Below are positions 1-10,693 of a stretch of DNA of 64,000 nucleotides, one piece after another. Source of the DNA: Siderastrea radians (lineage: Eukaryota; Cnidaria; Anthozoa; Scleractinia; Rhizangiidae); assembly GCA_964017195.1 (NCBI GenBank), contig OZ024896.1:30714430-30778429 (forward strand), read 5' to 3'. The stretch's first letter is position 1, and each line of letters starts with the position of its first letter. Under the pieces are notes generated by a model, which saw nothing but the letters and a program-made list of their open reading frames with translations, was not told the DNA's origin and made no database searches. The position numbers and the translations under genes were made by a program.

Positions 1-285
1 GACTCTCAGGAGGTTTGAATGAGAAATTCCGTTTAGCTTCTGTTCGTTTCTGACTGGCGGGTCTCTCCACAAATAATTCTAGTGCCGCAAACATTGCGAT
101 TTTCTAGTATGCACAAGCTCGGAAAACTCGTCAACTACAAAACCAAGATACTTTTCTAAATCGCCTGTCAATTTTAAACAAATATCGAATACTTTCAGAA
201 CGCTAGAATAAGCCTTTCCGTCGAAATCCTTCAAAAATTTCGGACTCCCGGGTATTTAGTCTTAAAACTACCGTATCCAGCTAAT
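1..285. repeat. Arm of foldback family A, cut by window edge
   Basis: This stretch matches the right arm of the foldback element at 790-1937. Shared features, in the same order, are the motif GGTTTGAATGAGAAATTCCG, the phrase TATGCACAAGCTCGGAAAA, an ACTTTCAGAACG segment, and a CGGACT(C/A)CCGGGTA end. Only one arm is inside the window, so the full element lies to the left. It has no coding capacity. Confidence 0.75.
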
Positions 286-380
286 TGCAAAAAATATGTT
301 GTATTTTATTGGTCTAAAAAGTGAATAAAACTGAAAAAAGTACTTACAGTGGTACGGTCTTTGAACTGGAATAAAGCAAT

Positions 381-672
381 TCGCATTTAGCATATATGCT
401 AATGCATTAATTAGCATATATGTAAATTAAGCTTAAAAGGTGATAAAGGTGAAAAGTTAAAAATAACCTAATTAGCATATATGTAAATGAGCTAATTAAC
501 ATATATGTAAATTACCTAATTAGCATCTATGCAAATTGTGTTGTAAAGGGTTGTGTAAATGGCAAATATTATATAATTTGCATATATGCTAATTAGCTGA
601 TTTGCATATATGCTAATTGGAACATTAATTTTACATATATGTTAATTAGACCATTTGCATATATGGTAATGA
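381..672. repeat. Cluster of (A/G)CATATATG palindromes
   Basis: About nine copies of a CATATATG core occur in 290 bp (near 390, 413, 476, 498, 580, 604, 633 and 657, plus a variant CATCTATG near 521). Most are flanked by TTAG or ATTT on the left and CTAAT or TAAAT on the right, so each unit is a near-palindrome. Spacing is irregular, unlike a true satellite. Many units read ATTTGCAT or ATGCAAAT, the POU-domain octamer. The array sits between two foldback family A copies and could be an internal part of that element. Confidence 0.7.
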
Positions 673-789
673 ACTTGTCTCCTTTATTCCACAAATTAAA
701 AACAGCAAAAACAATGTAAATTGTGATGATAACAACCTTTATTTGCAATTTTAACGCTACAGTTAAGACATACAAATATCAAGGTAGTG

Positions 790-1937
790 TCTAGATACCC
801 GGCAGCCGGGTACGGAGTACCGATGTTACAAGACTTAATACCTGGCAGTCCAAAATTTTCGAAAGATTTCGACGGAAAGGCTTTTTCGAACGTTCTGAAA
901 ATATTCGATATTTGTTTAGAATTGCCAAGCGATTCAGAAAAGTATTTTGGTTTTCTAGTTGACGAGTTTTCTGAGTTTGTGCATACTAGGAAATCGCGAT
1001 GTTTGCAACACTTAGAATTATTTGTGGCTAGATCGGCCAGTCAGAAACGCACAGAATTTAAACGGCGTTTCTCATTCAAACGTTCCGGGAGTATTTGAAG
1101 TCCACAGACCAATTGGTTTTGTAGTTGACGAATTCTCCGGGCTTGTGCATAGTAGAAAATCGCTTTGTTTGCCACACAGAATTATTAAAATTGTAGCTAG
1201 ACTCGCCAGCCAGAAACAGAGTTTGGACAGAATTTCTCATTCAAACTTCCTGTTAGTACTCAGAGTTTGTTTAGAATTACCAAGCGATTCAAAATTTGGA
1301 TTTGCAGTTGGCAAAATTTTTGAGTTTGAGCATGCTATCGAAGAGCTAGCTCAATAGCTAAAATAGAATGCTCAAGCTCGGAAAATTCGCCACCCACAAA
1401 ACCGAATTGTTTTTTTGAATCGCTTGGTAATTCTAAACAAACTTCGAATACTCACAGCACGTTTGATTGAGAAATTATGTCCAAATTTTGTGTTTTTCTG
1501 ACTGGCGGGTCTAGCCACAAATAAATAATTCTAAGTGTCACAAACATAGCGATTTTCTAATATGCACAAGCTCAGAAAATTCGTCAACTGCAGAACCCAA
1601 TTGGTCTTTTGAATCGCTTGGTAATTCTTAACAATCTTCGAAGACTCCCAGGACGTTTGAATGAGAAATTCCGTCCAAATGCTGTGCGTTTCGGACTGGC
1701 GGATCTGCCCACGAATAATTCTAAGTGTGGCAAATACGCGATGTTCTAGTATGCATAAGCCCAGAAAACTCGTCAACTAGAAACCAAAATAATTCTCCGA
1801 ATCGCTTGGCAATTCTAAACAAATACCGAATACTTTCAGAACGTTAGAATAAGCCTTTCCGTCCAAATTCTTCGAAAATTTCGGACTACCGGGTACTCGG
1901 TCTCAAAACATCCGCACACGGCTGCCGGGTATCTCGT
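790..1937. mobile_element. Foldback (long inverted repeat) element, family A
   Basis: The left end reads GATACCCGGCAGCCGGGTAC and the right end reads CGGCTGCCGGGTATC, its inverse. Long arms (about 790-1100 and 1370-1937) carry the same features in opposite orientation: an AAGCGATTC block, a GACGAGTTTTCTGAG block and a GCATACTAG block. The middle repeats the unit again in direct orientation, so the element is an inverted array of a roughly 280-bp unit. Short open frames on both strands follow the repeat and are not genes. Truncated relatives are at 1-285 and 51145-51300. Confidence 0.8.
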
Positions 1938-2036
1938 CACCACCAAATACACTACCAAAATAAACAAAAATCGCGCTTATTGAAATATTGCACTTAACGA
2001 GTTTGTAACAAATAGTCACCTTTTATCCCAGATTGA

Positions 2037-2200
2037 AGTCAGATTGGTTAGAGCGCTGCACCGGTATCGCAGAGGTCATGAGTTTGAAACTCGTTCAAGC
2101 CCCAATTTTTTCACGTTGTTCTTTTGTAGGCTACGATGGTCGTTGTCATTTCAATTTTTTACATACATACATTTTTGTATGTGAAGTAGACACTTCAGCC
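2037..2200 (+). mobile_element. tRNA-derived SINE (fragment)
   Basis: GGTTAGAGCGCTGCACCGG resembles the D-arm/A-box half of a tRNA. GAGTTTGAAACTCGTTCAAG is a decayed B-box region. A T-rich, ACATACATACAT-containing body follows. The acceptor stem and the first bases of the A box are missing, so this is a retroposed SINE head rather than a functional tRNA gene. Confidence 0.7.
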
Positions 2201-3203
2201 CCCTACTGTAATTAATGAGAACCCCGCTTAAACGTTCAAGTCCCAACAATGACAAGCACCTAATTTCTACTTACAACATCTTACTTGATCAAACAAGGGG
2301 CTTCTTCACTGCAATTTTCATGTTTTTGCGTGCAAATATACTAAAATTCAAATCAAACATACCTTTTCTCATACACAAATATGCTCTTGAAACAGCAAGA
2401 AAAAGAAATCGAATGGTTTTTTCAAGGGAGGAACAAATCATATTCAGTTTTTTGCGATTTTTCCAAGAAACGTATGAGAAACCTGTTTTCAAGTAGCAAC
2501 CATTATCATTCTAGCGAACTGCGCCCAAAACACGTTTTTATACTTTTAGAGAACTGGTAGAGTGATTTTTAAACAAAACTAAACTGAACCAGCGTTTTTG
2601 GGTTTCCTCTGACTACAATGTCTCTAAGCGTTTTTATGCAATTCTAAAACTAGGCGACAGAGACCCTTTAAAGGGTCTATGTCATCAATTTGTAGCAATA
2701 ATTTTAGAAGCCAAAACACAGGTTTGTATTGAAGGTAAGCCAAAATAATGTTCCAGTCTTGTACTATACAAGTTCACTAGAACTGTAAATAAGTCTTTTT
2801 GGCCACGGATGGTCAGGATGGAAACTTGATATATATCTCTCCATCTTTTTGTTCAAGGTTTCCCTTCTTTCTCACAGAAAACAATCACAAAACTGTTTTA
2901 TGTTTTTTCTTCTCTCAAGAATCCAATTTGCTGTTTTTAAACCATTTTGTGTACAAAATGTTAGTTTGGATTCAACCAGAATTTTGACAGGACAAAAACA
3001 CTAATGAAAGAGCCCCTTTATGATCGTCAAATAAGATCGTTTCTTGTAAATTAAACACTGAACAATTTAGGTTTTAACCACGGGACATTGTCCCAAAAAA
3101 ATCTATCAGATTATTGTGAAAGGCTTGGTGAAAATTAGCAAAAATGATGTTTATGAGATTTAAGACGCTTTTTTTTGGCTGACCCTTGTTTCGAGGTATG
3201 TAA
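2201..3203. other. Gene-poor spacer with one MITE fragment
   Basis: Positions 2235-2300 (AGTCCCAACAATGACAAGCA followed by a TTTCTACTTACA block) resemble the left half of the small CCCTTTAAGCCC element that is complete at 5707-5859. The palindrome AGACCCTTTAAAGGGTCT lies at 2671-2688. The rest is AT-rich with no open frame that I can support as coding. Confidence 0.4.
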
Positions 3204-3480
3204 AAGGCCGATTTATACGGTGCGATATGCTTACGCCATGCCTACAACACGAATCGTGTCGTGTAAATTAAACTTACAACATCCTTACGACAGTTGCACG
3301 AAACATGAAAAATGTCGTAGGATTTTAAAACATGCTTCAAGACCCTACGACAGTCGAAGCCAGAATCAAAATGTTAGAATGACGAGTTGTACAAGATCTT
3401 TTCCTGACGCGAGCAGCTCGCGCTACAAAAGTCGCATACGACAGTCGTAAGCAAAAATCGTACCGTGTAAATCGGCCTTA
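3204..3480. mobile_element. MITE with AAGGCCGATTTA termini
   Basis: The left terminus AAGGCCGATTTATACGGTGC is matched in inverse at the right end (GTACCGTGTAAATCGGCCTT). Subterminal motifs (GCTTACG/CGTAAGC and GACAGT) are also mirrored. Length is about 277 bp with no transposase, so it is a non-autonomous DNA transposon. A related-looking end (AGTGTAAATCGGCCTA) occurs near 9110. Confidence 0.75.
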
Positions 3481-3534
3481 ATAGTGCCACCATATTTATT
3501 TTGGTTTTAACTCGAGGGCCTGTTCGTTTTGTAT

Positions 3535-3586
3535 TTCTTTTCTTTTTTCTTTTTTTTTTTTTTTGGGGGGGGGGGGGGGGTGGGGT
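3535..3586. repeat. Polypyrimidine T tract abutting a G16 run
   Basis: A TTTTCTTTTT tract runs directly into about 16 consecutive G and then TGGGG. It is a strongly strand-asymmetric simple sequence. Homopolymers this long are also error-prone in assembly. Confidence 0.8.
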
Positions 3587-4500
3587 TAACCCAGACTATG
3601 GGAAAGATCGTGTTCAACATTGCATGTTTTAACGATACATGCATTGAAACCTAAAACTTTCCAATGTTAAATTCTGGACAAATAAATTTTCAACTTTTTT
3701 TGTAATTGGAGAAACATTTTCAGACACTAATCAAAACTATCATGTGTCCCTTCTTTCCACCAAGCCTTTCCGCTAAAAAAAAACACTCAAAAAGCGAGCT
3801 CAGAACTTCTAACAAGATCGCTTTGCAGAAAAATCGGCCATTTCGGAAACGGTGAACAGGAAACAAAATAAAGCATATTGGTGAAAACTTACATCCTACC
3901 TTAGAAAATTGCTGCGAAATTTTTCTCTGCATGATCAAATACACTGAAAATTACAGAAGCGATTAATCGCTTTCTAGCCCAGCTAAGAACAAATGGAAAA
4001 TATTTTATAAAAATTATTTGACATTGCATTCAATGTTTTCCTCCCATTAACCAAATGGTGGATGTTTCTGCCAAAACGTATATTGCTCGCTCATCAGCTC
4101 CTTGAATTGTAGCCTTATCAATCATTATTATAATACACGAATGTCTTAATGCAAACTTCCAAATAGAGCTCTTCATGGTTTTTGACGCTATCTCGGTAGG
4201 GGGCAAAGATGCGTTAAATGACAGTAAATGTACAGGACTTTGGTCACCTTTGATATTCTGTGCTCCAATTTGATGGACTTTTGAAATTTCAAACAAATTC
4301 TTCTATGGCAATCAGTCACACCACTCAACAGATTGCATGTAAATCATACTGTTACAAACAGTATGGCTTTGGTAAATGGTCATTTGTTTTCTGTCCGTTG
4401 TAATTTGCAAGGAACATTTTCATAATAACGAATTGTAAGATTTTTAAAATTTTGTTCACAGATGCTACAGCCACAATATCTCCTCTCCAAGATGTGTTGA
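3587..4500. other. Spacer, nothing recognised
   Basis: AT-rich unique-looking sequence. Open frames here are under 90 codons and show no domain, splice context or codon pattern that I can support. Confidence 0.4.
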
Positions 4501-4502
4501 TA

Positions 4503-4592
4503 TTTAGACAAATTCTCCTTACTTTATCCATACGAAATGTATGGAGAACAGTAAGGAGAATATGCAATTTTATATCAGGGCTTAAAGGGTTA
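4503..4592. mobile_element. CCCTTTAAGCCC-type MITE, right half
   Basis: It contains ACAAATTCTCCTTAC, then ATGGAGAACAGTAAGGAGAA, and ends CAGGGCTTAAAGGGTTA. These match the right half of the complete copy at 5707-5859. The left half is missing. Confidence 0.65.
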
Positions 4593-4970
4593 GTGCATCT
4601 CAATTTATGTTTGATTGTGGGTGGTTCACCACAGATCCCTTTCCAGCAATGCTCTATGAACAAAGACTTAATAAAGGTTTCCACTGTTATCAACCTTGTG
4701 GTGGCACAAGCCTGAAATATTGTTTTTTTTTTTTGTTTTTGTATTTTTGCTCTTATATTTTAATCATAGATATCTGATCCTAGTGAGAATCCAAAAAGGC
4801 TGAAGTTAGTTTTTCCCCATATGGATTATATTCCTTTTGTGAAAAAAAAAATCCTCCTAGCATGACTTCCCCCAGCTGAAAATCCACTTCTAATTAGATA
4901 GAATTTTTCAAAAGTTTGACCGCACGACATATCAGTTAGTTGAGTAACATATAGTCCTAAGTACCTCTTG

Positions 4971-5155
4971 AACAATAAGCCCCAACAGTGACGAAAATGA
5001 GATTTCTCTTTACATCATCTCTACTTGTTCAAACAAAATGCAAGTAATGAGAATTTAAGGTGATCACCAAGGATAAGATGTCCTGATATTTTGACAAAAT
5101 TCTCCTTACTAGTTGCATAAAAAATGTATAGAGAACAGTATATGCATTTTGTATA
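4971..5155. mobile_element. CCCTTTAAGCCC-type MITE, diverged copy
   Basis: It begins AAGCCCCAACAGTGACGAAA, passes through TGATCACCAAGGATAAGATG and ACAAAATTCTCCTTACT, and ends with GTATAGAGAACAGTATATGC. The order is the same as in the 5707-5859 copy. The terminal CCCTTTAA bases have decayed. Confidence 0.65.
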
Positions 5156-5363
5156 TGCATTAAGTTGTATCCATTGTCTACTGTGACACACGTCACAGTA
5201 GTTCTGGTTTGAAAATGTAAAACTGGTCACATTTTTGTAAATTCCATTTCATCAGAAGTGGAAATCAAGCTCAACTGGCCAGTTTTTTCACAGTGCAAAC
5301 CTAGTTTTAGAAACTTTATTAAAAACATTGACAGGGTTTCTTTCTTTAGTTGAAGACAATAGC

Positions 5364-5408
5364 TACACTTGTAAATAACACTTGTAAATGTTTTATTAAA
5401 TTGACCCC
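5364..5408. mobile_element. Solo terminus of Harbinger-type element
   Basis: CTACACTTGTAAATAACACT followed by TTTATTAAATTGACCCC matches the right terminus of the Harbinger-derived element at 59946-60607 (CAAGTGTAG, then TTTATTAAATTGACCCC). Only one end is present. Confidence 0.6.
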
Positions 5409-5511
5409 AGGACTTTTCCAGGACCCCCAAATGCACAATAAAATAATACCGCAGACAATTATTTTTAAAGAAAAGTTTATAACGAACCTGTAAAATATTA
5501 TTTACATGTAC

Positions 5512-5617
5512 CTTCAAAGCATCTTATGTCAACTTCCTGCTTGTCCAGTCCGCCTGGTCCCAGTAGACAATTTTGTGTTTCATCGTTTGGTTTGATAGGA
5601 TGGCAACACCACACAAC
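5512..5617 (-). other. Exon-like cassette, copy 1 (open)
   Basis: On the minus strand a TTAATTTCAG acceptor precedes 106 bp that read open in one frame for 35 codons (contains VVWCCHPIKP and KQEVDIRCFE). A GTACATG donor follows. Two paralogous cassettes with the same acceptor sit at 54828-54943 and 55858-55944, but both carry a TGA where this copy has TGG. The protein family is not recognised. This is either a relic exon of a duplicated gene or a conserved part of a dispersed repeat. Confidence 0.35.
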
Positions 5618-5706
5618 CTGAAATTAACAGAATGTCTCAACTTTTGGTGATATAAGTAATGGGTATCATTTAGCAATAATGAAATCAAGAAATTACAGTG
5701 TTCTCT

Positions 5707-5859
5707 AACCCTTTAAGCCCTAACAGTGATGAAAATGAAGATTTCGCTAAACATTCAAGTAATGAGAATAAAGGAAGTGATCACAAAAGATAAGATGTCT
5801 TGACATTTGGACAGAACAGTAAGGAGAATATGCATTTTTATCTCAGGGCTTGAAGGGTA
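5707..5859. mobile_element. CCCTTTAAGCCC-type MITE, complete
   Basis: The left end AACCCTTTAAGCCCTAACAG is mirrored by the right end CAGGGCTTGAAGGGTAA. The 153-bp body contains AGTGATCACAAAAGATAAGA and ends GAACAGTAAGGAGAATATGC. It is short and non-coding. Other copies are at 4503-4592 and 4971-5155, with a partial one near 2235. Confidence 0.75.
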
Positions 5860-5874
5860 AATTGCATAAAAAAA

Positions 5875-6210
5875 TTATACCTGCAGCGTTTTTTGACCGT
5901 TTTTGTCTGTGGAGTTTTTGGTCGAGCTCGACGTTGCCTCGACTGGTTGTTTAGCATATGTGCGTGGTTTTTATTTCCTGTTTTGTTGTGTTGAGGTGAG
6001 TTCTGTTGTGTTGTGTCTTGTGTCTTGCGTTGTGTTGTGTTGTGTTGTGTTGCGATCCTGTTGCATCTGTTTTGTTGCATTGCGTTGCGTTGTGTTGTGA
6101 TCTGTTGTCGCTGTTGTGTTGTATCTGTTGTGTTGCATTGTGATCCGTTGCATTGTGTTGCGTTGTGATCCGTTGTGTTGCGTTGCCTTGTGCTGTGTTG
6201 CGTTGTTCAC
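5875..6210. repeat. Dispersed family B with (TGTTG)n minisatellite
   Basis: The left part holds GGAGTTTTTGGTCGAGCTCG and CCTCGACTGGTTG. From 5985 a degenerate TGTTGTGTTG/TGTTGCGTTG array runs to about 6205. The same combination appears inverted at 44880-45240 (CAACA array, then CAACCAGTCGAGGCATGAGC) and without the array at 52140-52415. The array is therefore an internal part of a mobile or dispersed unit, not an independent microsatellite. Cysteine/valine-rich open frames here are by-products of the repeat. Confidence 0.7.
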
Positions 6211-6239
6211 AAGTTCAGCATTTCTAGTATTTCGTCTAT

Positions 6240-7010
6240 GTTAAAGTTGTAGATTAGTAGACATACACAACCAACCCCACTCACTGGCAGACAATCTCTA
6301 CATCAGAGAACTAGACAAACTCAACCACCCTTACCAAATAGATAAACTCAACATCTTTCACTTACTTTAAGACAGTGCGAACCCCACTACGCGACCAACT
6401 CGACAAACTCCACAACCCTCACTCACTGGCAGAAAAATCTCATCTCAACGCAACTCGACAAGCAAAACGACCCTTACCAAACAAACTTAACAATCCTCAG
6501 TTATTTTAAGACAGTACGAACCCACAACGCGACCAACTCGACAAAGTCGACTAATTGTCACGCGCTGAGGCAGACTAAAACTTCACACCTCGACGCAACT
6601 CCTTACCAAATAGGCATACTCAATAATGCTCACTTTCTCTAAGACAGTAAGAACCACACAACTCGACATAATCAACAAACCGCACTCACTGGCAGACTAA
6701 ATCTCTACGCTTCGACACAACTCGACAAACGCAACGACCCTTACCAACTAGACAAACTCAACAAACCTCACTCACTGGCAGACGAAATGTTCCAGACCTC
6801 GACACAACTCGACAAAACCAACGAGCCTTACTGAAAAATCAATCAACAATCCTTACAAATACTGTAAGACAGTACGAAACCCCACCACGCGAACCAACTA
6901 GACAAACTCGCCGACCGGCAAAGCCGATCTCGACGACTCGACAAAGTCAACAGACGGATTTCACCGAACACTGTAAACTTGGCAAACGACCAACTCAACA
7001 AACTCCACCG
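6240..7010. repeat. Degenerate ~140-bp tandem array
   Basis: Recurring landmarks are CTCACTGGCAGAC (6280, 6422, 6686, 6771), TAAGACAGT (6368, 6509, 6640, 6866), CTTACCAA (6329, 6472, 6603, 6743) and CGACAAACTC/CGACCAACTC in every unit. The CTTACCAA spacing is 143, 131 and 140 bp. Four to five units are visible with substantial divergence. The strand is C/A-rich. Confidence 0.75.
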
Positions 7011-7199
7011 ACTCTACTAGCAATAAATATTGCTTTAGACAATCTTAACTCTTTCACTATTATATTTTCATCTATAAGCCAACTCATCAGTATATTCTTC
7101 CGAAAGATTAAACTTTCAACCCTGTTAACTCCGTTGGCTTTACTCAAAAGGTAGCTAGACCAATTTTTTGCAATTGAATATACAGTGTTGGGGTAAGGG

Positions 7200-7285
7200 G
7201 TAGCCTGCGTCGCAGACACTCTACACCGCCTGTATCGACGGTTTCGAGTTTCGACAACGCGTGGGCCGGCTGCAACGCAGGCTAG
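7200..7285. repeat. Small hairpin repeat with TAGCCTGCGT arms
   Basis: TAGCCTGCGT at 7201-7210 is mirrored by ACGCAGGCTA at 7275-7284 around a 64-bp loop. Relatives of these ends (AGCCTGC..., GCAGGCTA) recur in the element at 25725-28047. Confidence 0.5.
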
Positions 7286-7289
7286 GTAA

Positions 7290-8320
7290 AGGGGTGCCTT
7301 GTTAAAGCTTGCATCATATTTAGAGGGGCTCTGTCACCGTGATTTTCAAGTCCGGCCGGTTTTCGGTAGAAGAATGTTCTGAAAAATATATCTTTTCTCG
7401 TACACGAAATGCTCCTAGAACATTAACAGAATTTAGGAATATATCTCTTTCAGCTTTTTATGGCAATCCTAAAAATTGTTTGTTTGTAAAGACAAGAAAT
7501 ACGCAGGAGCCGAGTGTGCAGGATTACGGACGCTGACCAAGATTCAGTTGAAGAAATATTTTTGTTTTATATTGTTTTATGTTTTGTCCTGTTCTGTGTG
7601 TTTTTGGTCTTGTGTTTGAGCAAGAGAGGATATACCCCTTCATCCTCTCTTGGTTTGAGAGACAGACCCACGATGGAAGGTTAGAGTCGGGAGAGGAAAG
7701 TCTTTGGATATCTTAGCAACCTATCAAAAATCAGATCGTGTTTCGCATCTAATTTGTCCAATCCGATTAACATTTTTTTTCATAAATCCAAGAGTGCATA
7801 GGGAGACTTCAACTATCAATTGACTGCGAGACAGGCTACCAAGGTCGTTTTCACTCAATTAATCGCACAATTAAAGTTGTTTTCACACAATAATACCAAG
7901 CCAACTTCCGGCATAGTCCAACCACCGTGACCAGTGACGGCTTCATAACAGAACCGGCCAGAACCGAAACATTTTCCAGCCAGCATTTTCTTAGATCCGC
8001 ACGGGGGTATGGCGACGAGGTGCTCGCCGCTTCGGTTCTTTAGTGTGATGAAATAGTGATGCAACATGTAGCCAGAATAACTCCCAAGCATACACTGCAT
8101 AAATCTCAGTCCTGTTGCAATGCACCGTATAACCCACTGGGACACTCTTCTTCGCTGATCTCTGAACAAGTAAGGGTGCGATGGTTGAGAGTTCGATTCC
8201 ATCAATGGAAAGGACAAGCGGAAGAAGACTATTTCTGTTAGTAGCTCATTTTGGAACAGCCGCCTTAAGAGAGTTCTTTCTTTCCATTCATCCTCCAGAA
8301 ACATTCAAAATGTATTCCAG
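7290..8320. other. Spacer with an unrecognised 149-codon open frame
   Basis: The only long open frame is on the minus strand at 7855-8304 (149 codons; contains PPCGSKKML and AGKCFGSGRF). I do not recognise a domain, its start is not supported by context, and no splice sites are obvious. The other frames are short. Treat as unannotated sequence with one open frame. Confidence 0.25.
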
Positions 8321-8323
8321 GAA

Positions 8324-8433
8324 TACGAAGAAGAAGAAGAAGAAGAAGAAGAAGAAGAAGAAGAAGAAGAAGAAGAAGAAGAAGAAGAAGAAGAAGAAGA
8401 AGAAGAAGAAGAAGAAGAAGAAGAAGAAGAAGA
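8324..8433. repeat. (AAG)n microsatellite
   Basis: About 36 uninterrupted AAG triplets. The apparent poly-lysine and poly-leucine frames across it are simply the triplet repeat. The purine/pyrimidine asymmetry makes triplex formation possible. Confidence 0.95.
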
Positions 8434-8869
8434 CATCTAGCACGGTAACCTCGTTTACACATCTATTTGTCTACTGTGCTAAACACTGTTTTGGTAGTGT
8501 ACCTGGTTCACGTTTTGGGCCAGTGTGCTTAAATTTTACCTAATACGCATGCGGACGCTTTCATTCAAACATGGTGGGCGTTCCATCTTATCTCAAGTCA
8601 AGTCAAGGCATAGAAGACATATTAACTACTTTCTAGAAGAGAGAAGTGAAGATGCAGCCTGTTTATTACTCGCATGTGTTTAATTTTCCTCGGCTAACTT
8701 CTCAGTTACATTAATTTGAGAAAACCATTAAAAGAAAAAGAACACACGATTTTCTTGACAACTTTCGCTTCGTCACTTCCACGTTGTCTTGAGTTAAAGT
8801 TGTGCCTAAGCTTGAGAAAATGGAGCTGACCAAAGGAATAAAGACGCGATAATTGCTAAGGAAAAAATG

Positions 8870-9115
8870 GGTCAGTTGGCTCGGTTAATCGTTTACGCTG
8901 CATATATATATATATTTTTGCGGTTTTTTGGTACGCGTACCAATTTTATCCCTGCTCGAGCACGGGTAAAATTTGGTCCGGCAAGGTTGAAATTTGGCAC
9001 GGGAAAGTCATTTACACTGCAAAATTTATCCGAGCCGAACCAATTTTTTTGTACGCGTACCATTTTTATCCGAGCCGTACCAAAAATTTTCGTTAGTGTA
9101 AATCGGCCTAAAAAC
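8870..9115. repeat. Putative MITE with GTACGCGTACC palindromes
   Basis: The perfect palindrome GGTACGCGTACC lies at 8930-8941, and TGTACGCGTACCA recurs near 9050. TTTATCCGAGCCG is repeated twice (about 9021 and 9067). The right end AGTGTAAATCGGCCTA resembles the termini of the 3204-3480 MITE. The left terminus is unclear. Confidence 0.4.
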
Positions 9116-9860
9116 CTACGTTATTCCACTCACTCATCACGCGATCGTTGCAAGCGATCGTCACAATGTCACGCAATGTCAACACGTTTATGTAAGCTAA
9201 ATCCCCTAAATCAATACATTGATCTTCGTCACGTAAGTTATAAACTAACGCGGATTTTTAGAAAAGGGCTTTGCTTTCTAAGAATTATGTTTTCCGAGAT
9301 CGTCTGATTTGAGCCATCAAAATGCCTTCCGGTGAAGTTGCAATGCCTCGATTGGACCATCAATCATTCATGGCACCCATTAGCTAGGTTCCGTCATTTC
9401 AGAGAGAGTGACAGCCGACAACCGGCATTTTTGTGTATAATAACTTGAGAAAAACAGCGACACTTGGCCGACAGTTAGGCGATTTCGTTCCTGAGAAACA
9501 CGCGACAGAAGCGACGCCGCCGCCTGCACCCTTAGTCTATACCGTGTGTTAATTCCCTGGGGTTAATTATTTAGAACGGAAACTGTATATCCATGTCGTA
9601 AGAATGTGACCTGATATAGCATTACAATAGGTTTTTCTCGGAAAGAGGTGTTTTGAATGAGCTTAGCCTACTATAATCTTAATAAATTGTGAAATTCTTT
9701 AAATTTTGATACTAAAGATTAGCAAACGTTACAGAAAGGAAACCCCTTTCAGTGCCAGAGTCACACGTTCAGTTACTTACGACTTTCTCAATTATTTCAA
9801 ATGACTGTCTCAAAATCACAATTGTAACTATTCAAAGGAGGACAAGGAAAGCTACCCCCC
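9116..9860. other. Spacer, nothing recognised
   Basis: No supported coding region or repeat structure. There is a short dyad of CGATCG palindromes at about 9141-9162. Confidence 0.35.
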
Positions 9861-9863
9861 TTA

Positions 9864-10679
9864 AGGGACTGTTCGTTATTTATGCCTAAGGGGGGGCCGG
9901 TGTTTAGAGTGGGGGGGTAAAATTTCCAAAATCAATGAAAAAGGGGGGTGTTTTTTTAAATACAGTAGAAATAAGGGGGGTAAACTTTTAGAAACTGTTG
10001 TTTCAACACTTGTGTAGCCGTTTTGCAGACATATTTAAAACGTTGATCTCTGTTTCGAGAATTCTATTTCCAAAGAACCTGGTCTTTATAGTTTGAAAAG
10101 CCAAGAAAACGTGACGTGGAGTAGCGTTATTTAAAGGTTCCAATATATAACTTATTAAATCCCTTTAAAATATATGCAATCTGATATTTAATATTAGCAA
10201 AACCCACACATGTGTCATTTGCCGGGGCCAGTTGTAGTTTACAGTATTGTAGTGCGTAGGTATATAGCCATCCTCAAACAGCAAAACTGGTTCAAGCCTT
10301 GCAATGAACTTCTTACAAACTTTCCTACCGTTGATTTCTCTCTCGAATCGGATCTTCTCTGGGCCCACGTTAATACCGGCGCTGCAAATTTACTTTCCTT
10401 GCCCATACTGTACGATCACAAATGACCTTGCACTGGATTTTGGTTTGTCGGCACGCGGCCAGAACACGTGTTGTACGCAATTTCGCAATTGTAAGCACGT
10501 CGCGTCCTGAGGGTAGGGGAAGGGGGAGGGGGGGGGGGTAAAATTTTGAACCTGTCACAAAAAGGGGGGTAATTTTTTAAAATACCCACTTTCGGGGAGG
10601 GGTAAATTTTTCATATGCCTGAATTGGTTGAAAATCACCGACCCCCCGGCCCCTTAGCCATAAATAACGAACAGTCCCT
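9864..10679. mobile_element. MITE with AGGGACTGTTCGTTATTTA termini, G-rich
   Basis: The terminus AGGGACTGTTCGTTATTTAT is mirrored by ATAAATAACGAACAGTCCCT. Both arms carry runs of 5-11 G (9890-9980 and 10510-10605) separated by short AT stretches such as GGGGGGTAAAATTT. The 816-bp body has no transposase; open frames in the middle (10165-10425) have no recognisable domain. Confidence 0.8.
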
Positions 10680-10693
10680 AAGTAGCAGAGGGT

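Larger units (their letters stand above)
5200..5700. repeat. Block duplicated at 55.2-56.05 kb
   Basis: Four separate segments recur in the same order and orientation near the other end of the window. These are ATTCCATTTCATCAGAAG (compare 55230), GTGCAAACCTAGTTTTAGAA (compare 55535), TTGACAGGGTTTCTT (compare 55567), and the exon-like cassette with its flank up to AGAAATTACAGTGTTCTCT (compare 55858-56040). The copy here lacks about 240 bp between the first two segments and carries a Harbinger-type end inserted at 5364-5408. Confidence 0.7.

Noticed and set aside
5985..6210. Cysteine/valine-rich secreted peptide
   Set aside because: The composition is dictated by the TGTTG array.
8265..8543. 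Poly-leucine and poly-lysine open frames
   Set aside because: They are the AAG microsatellite read in different frames and have no other support.
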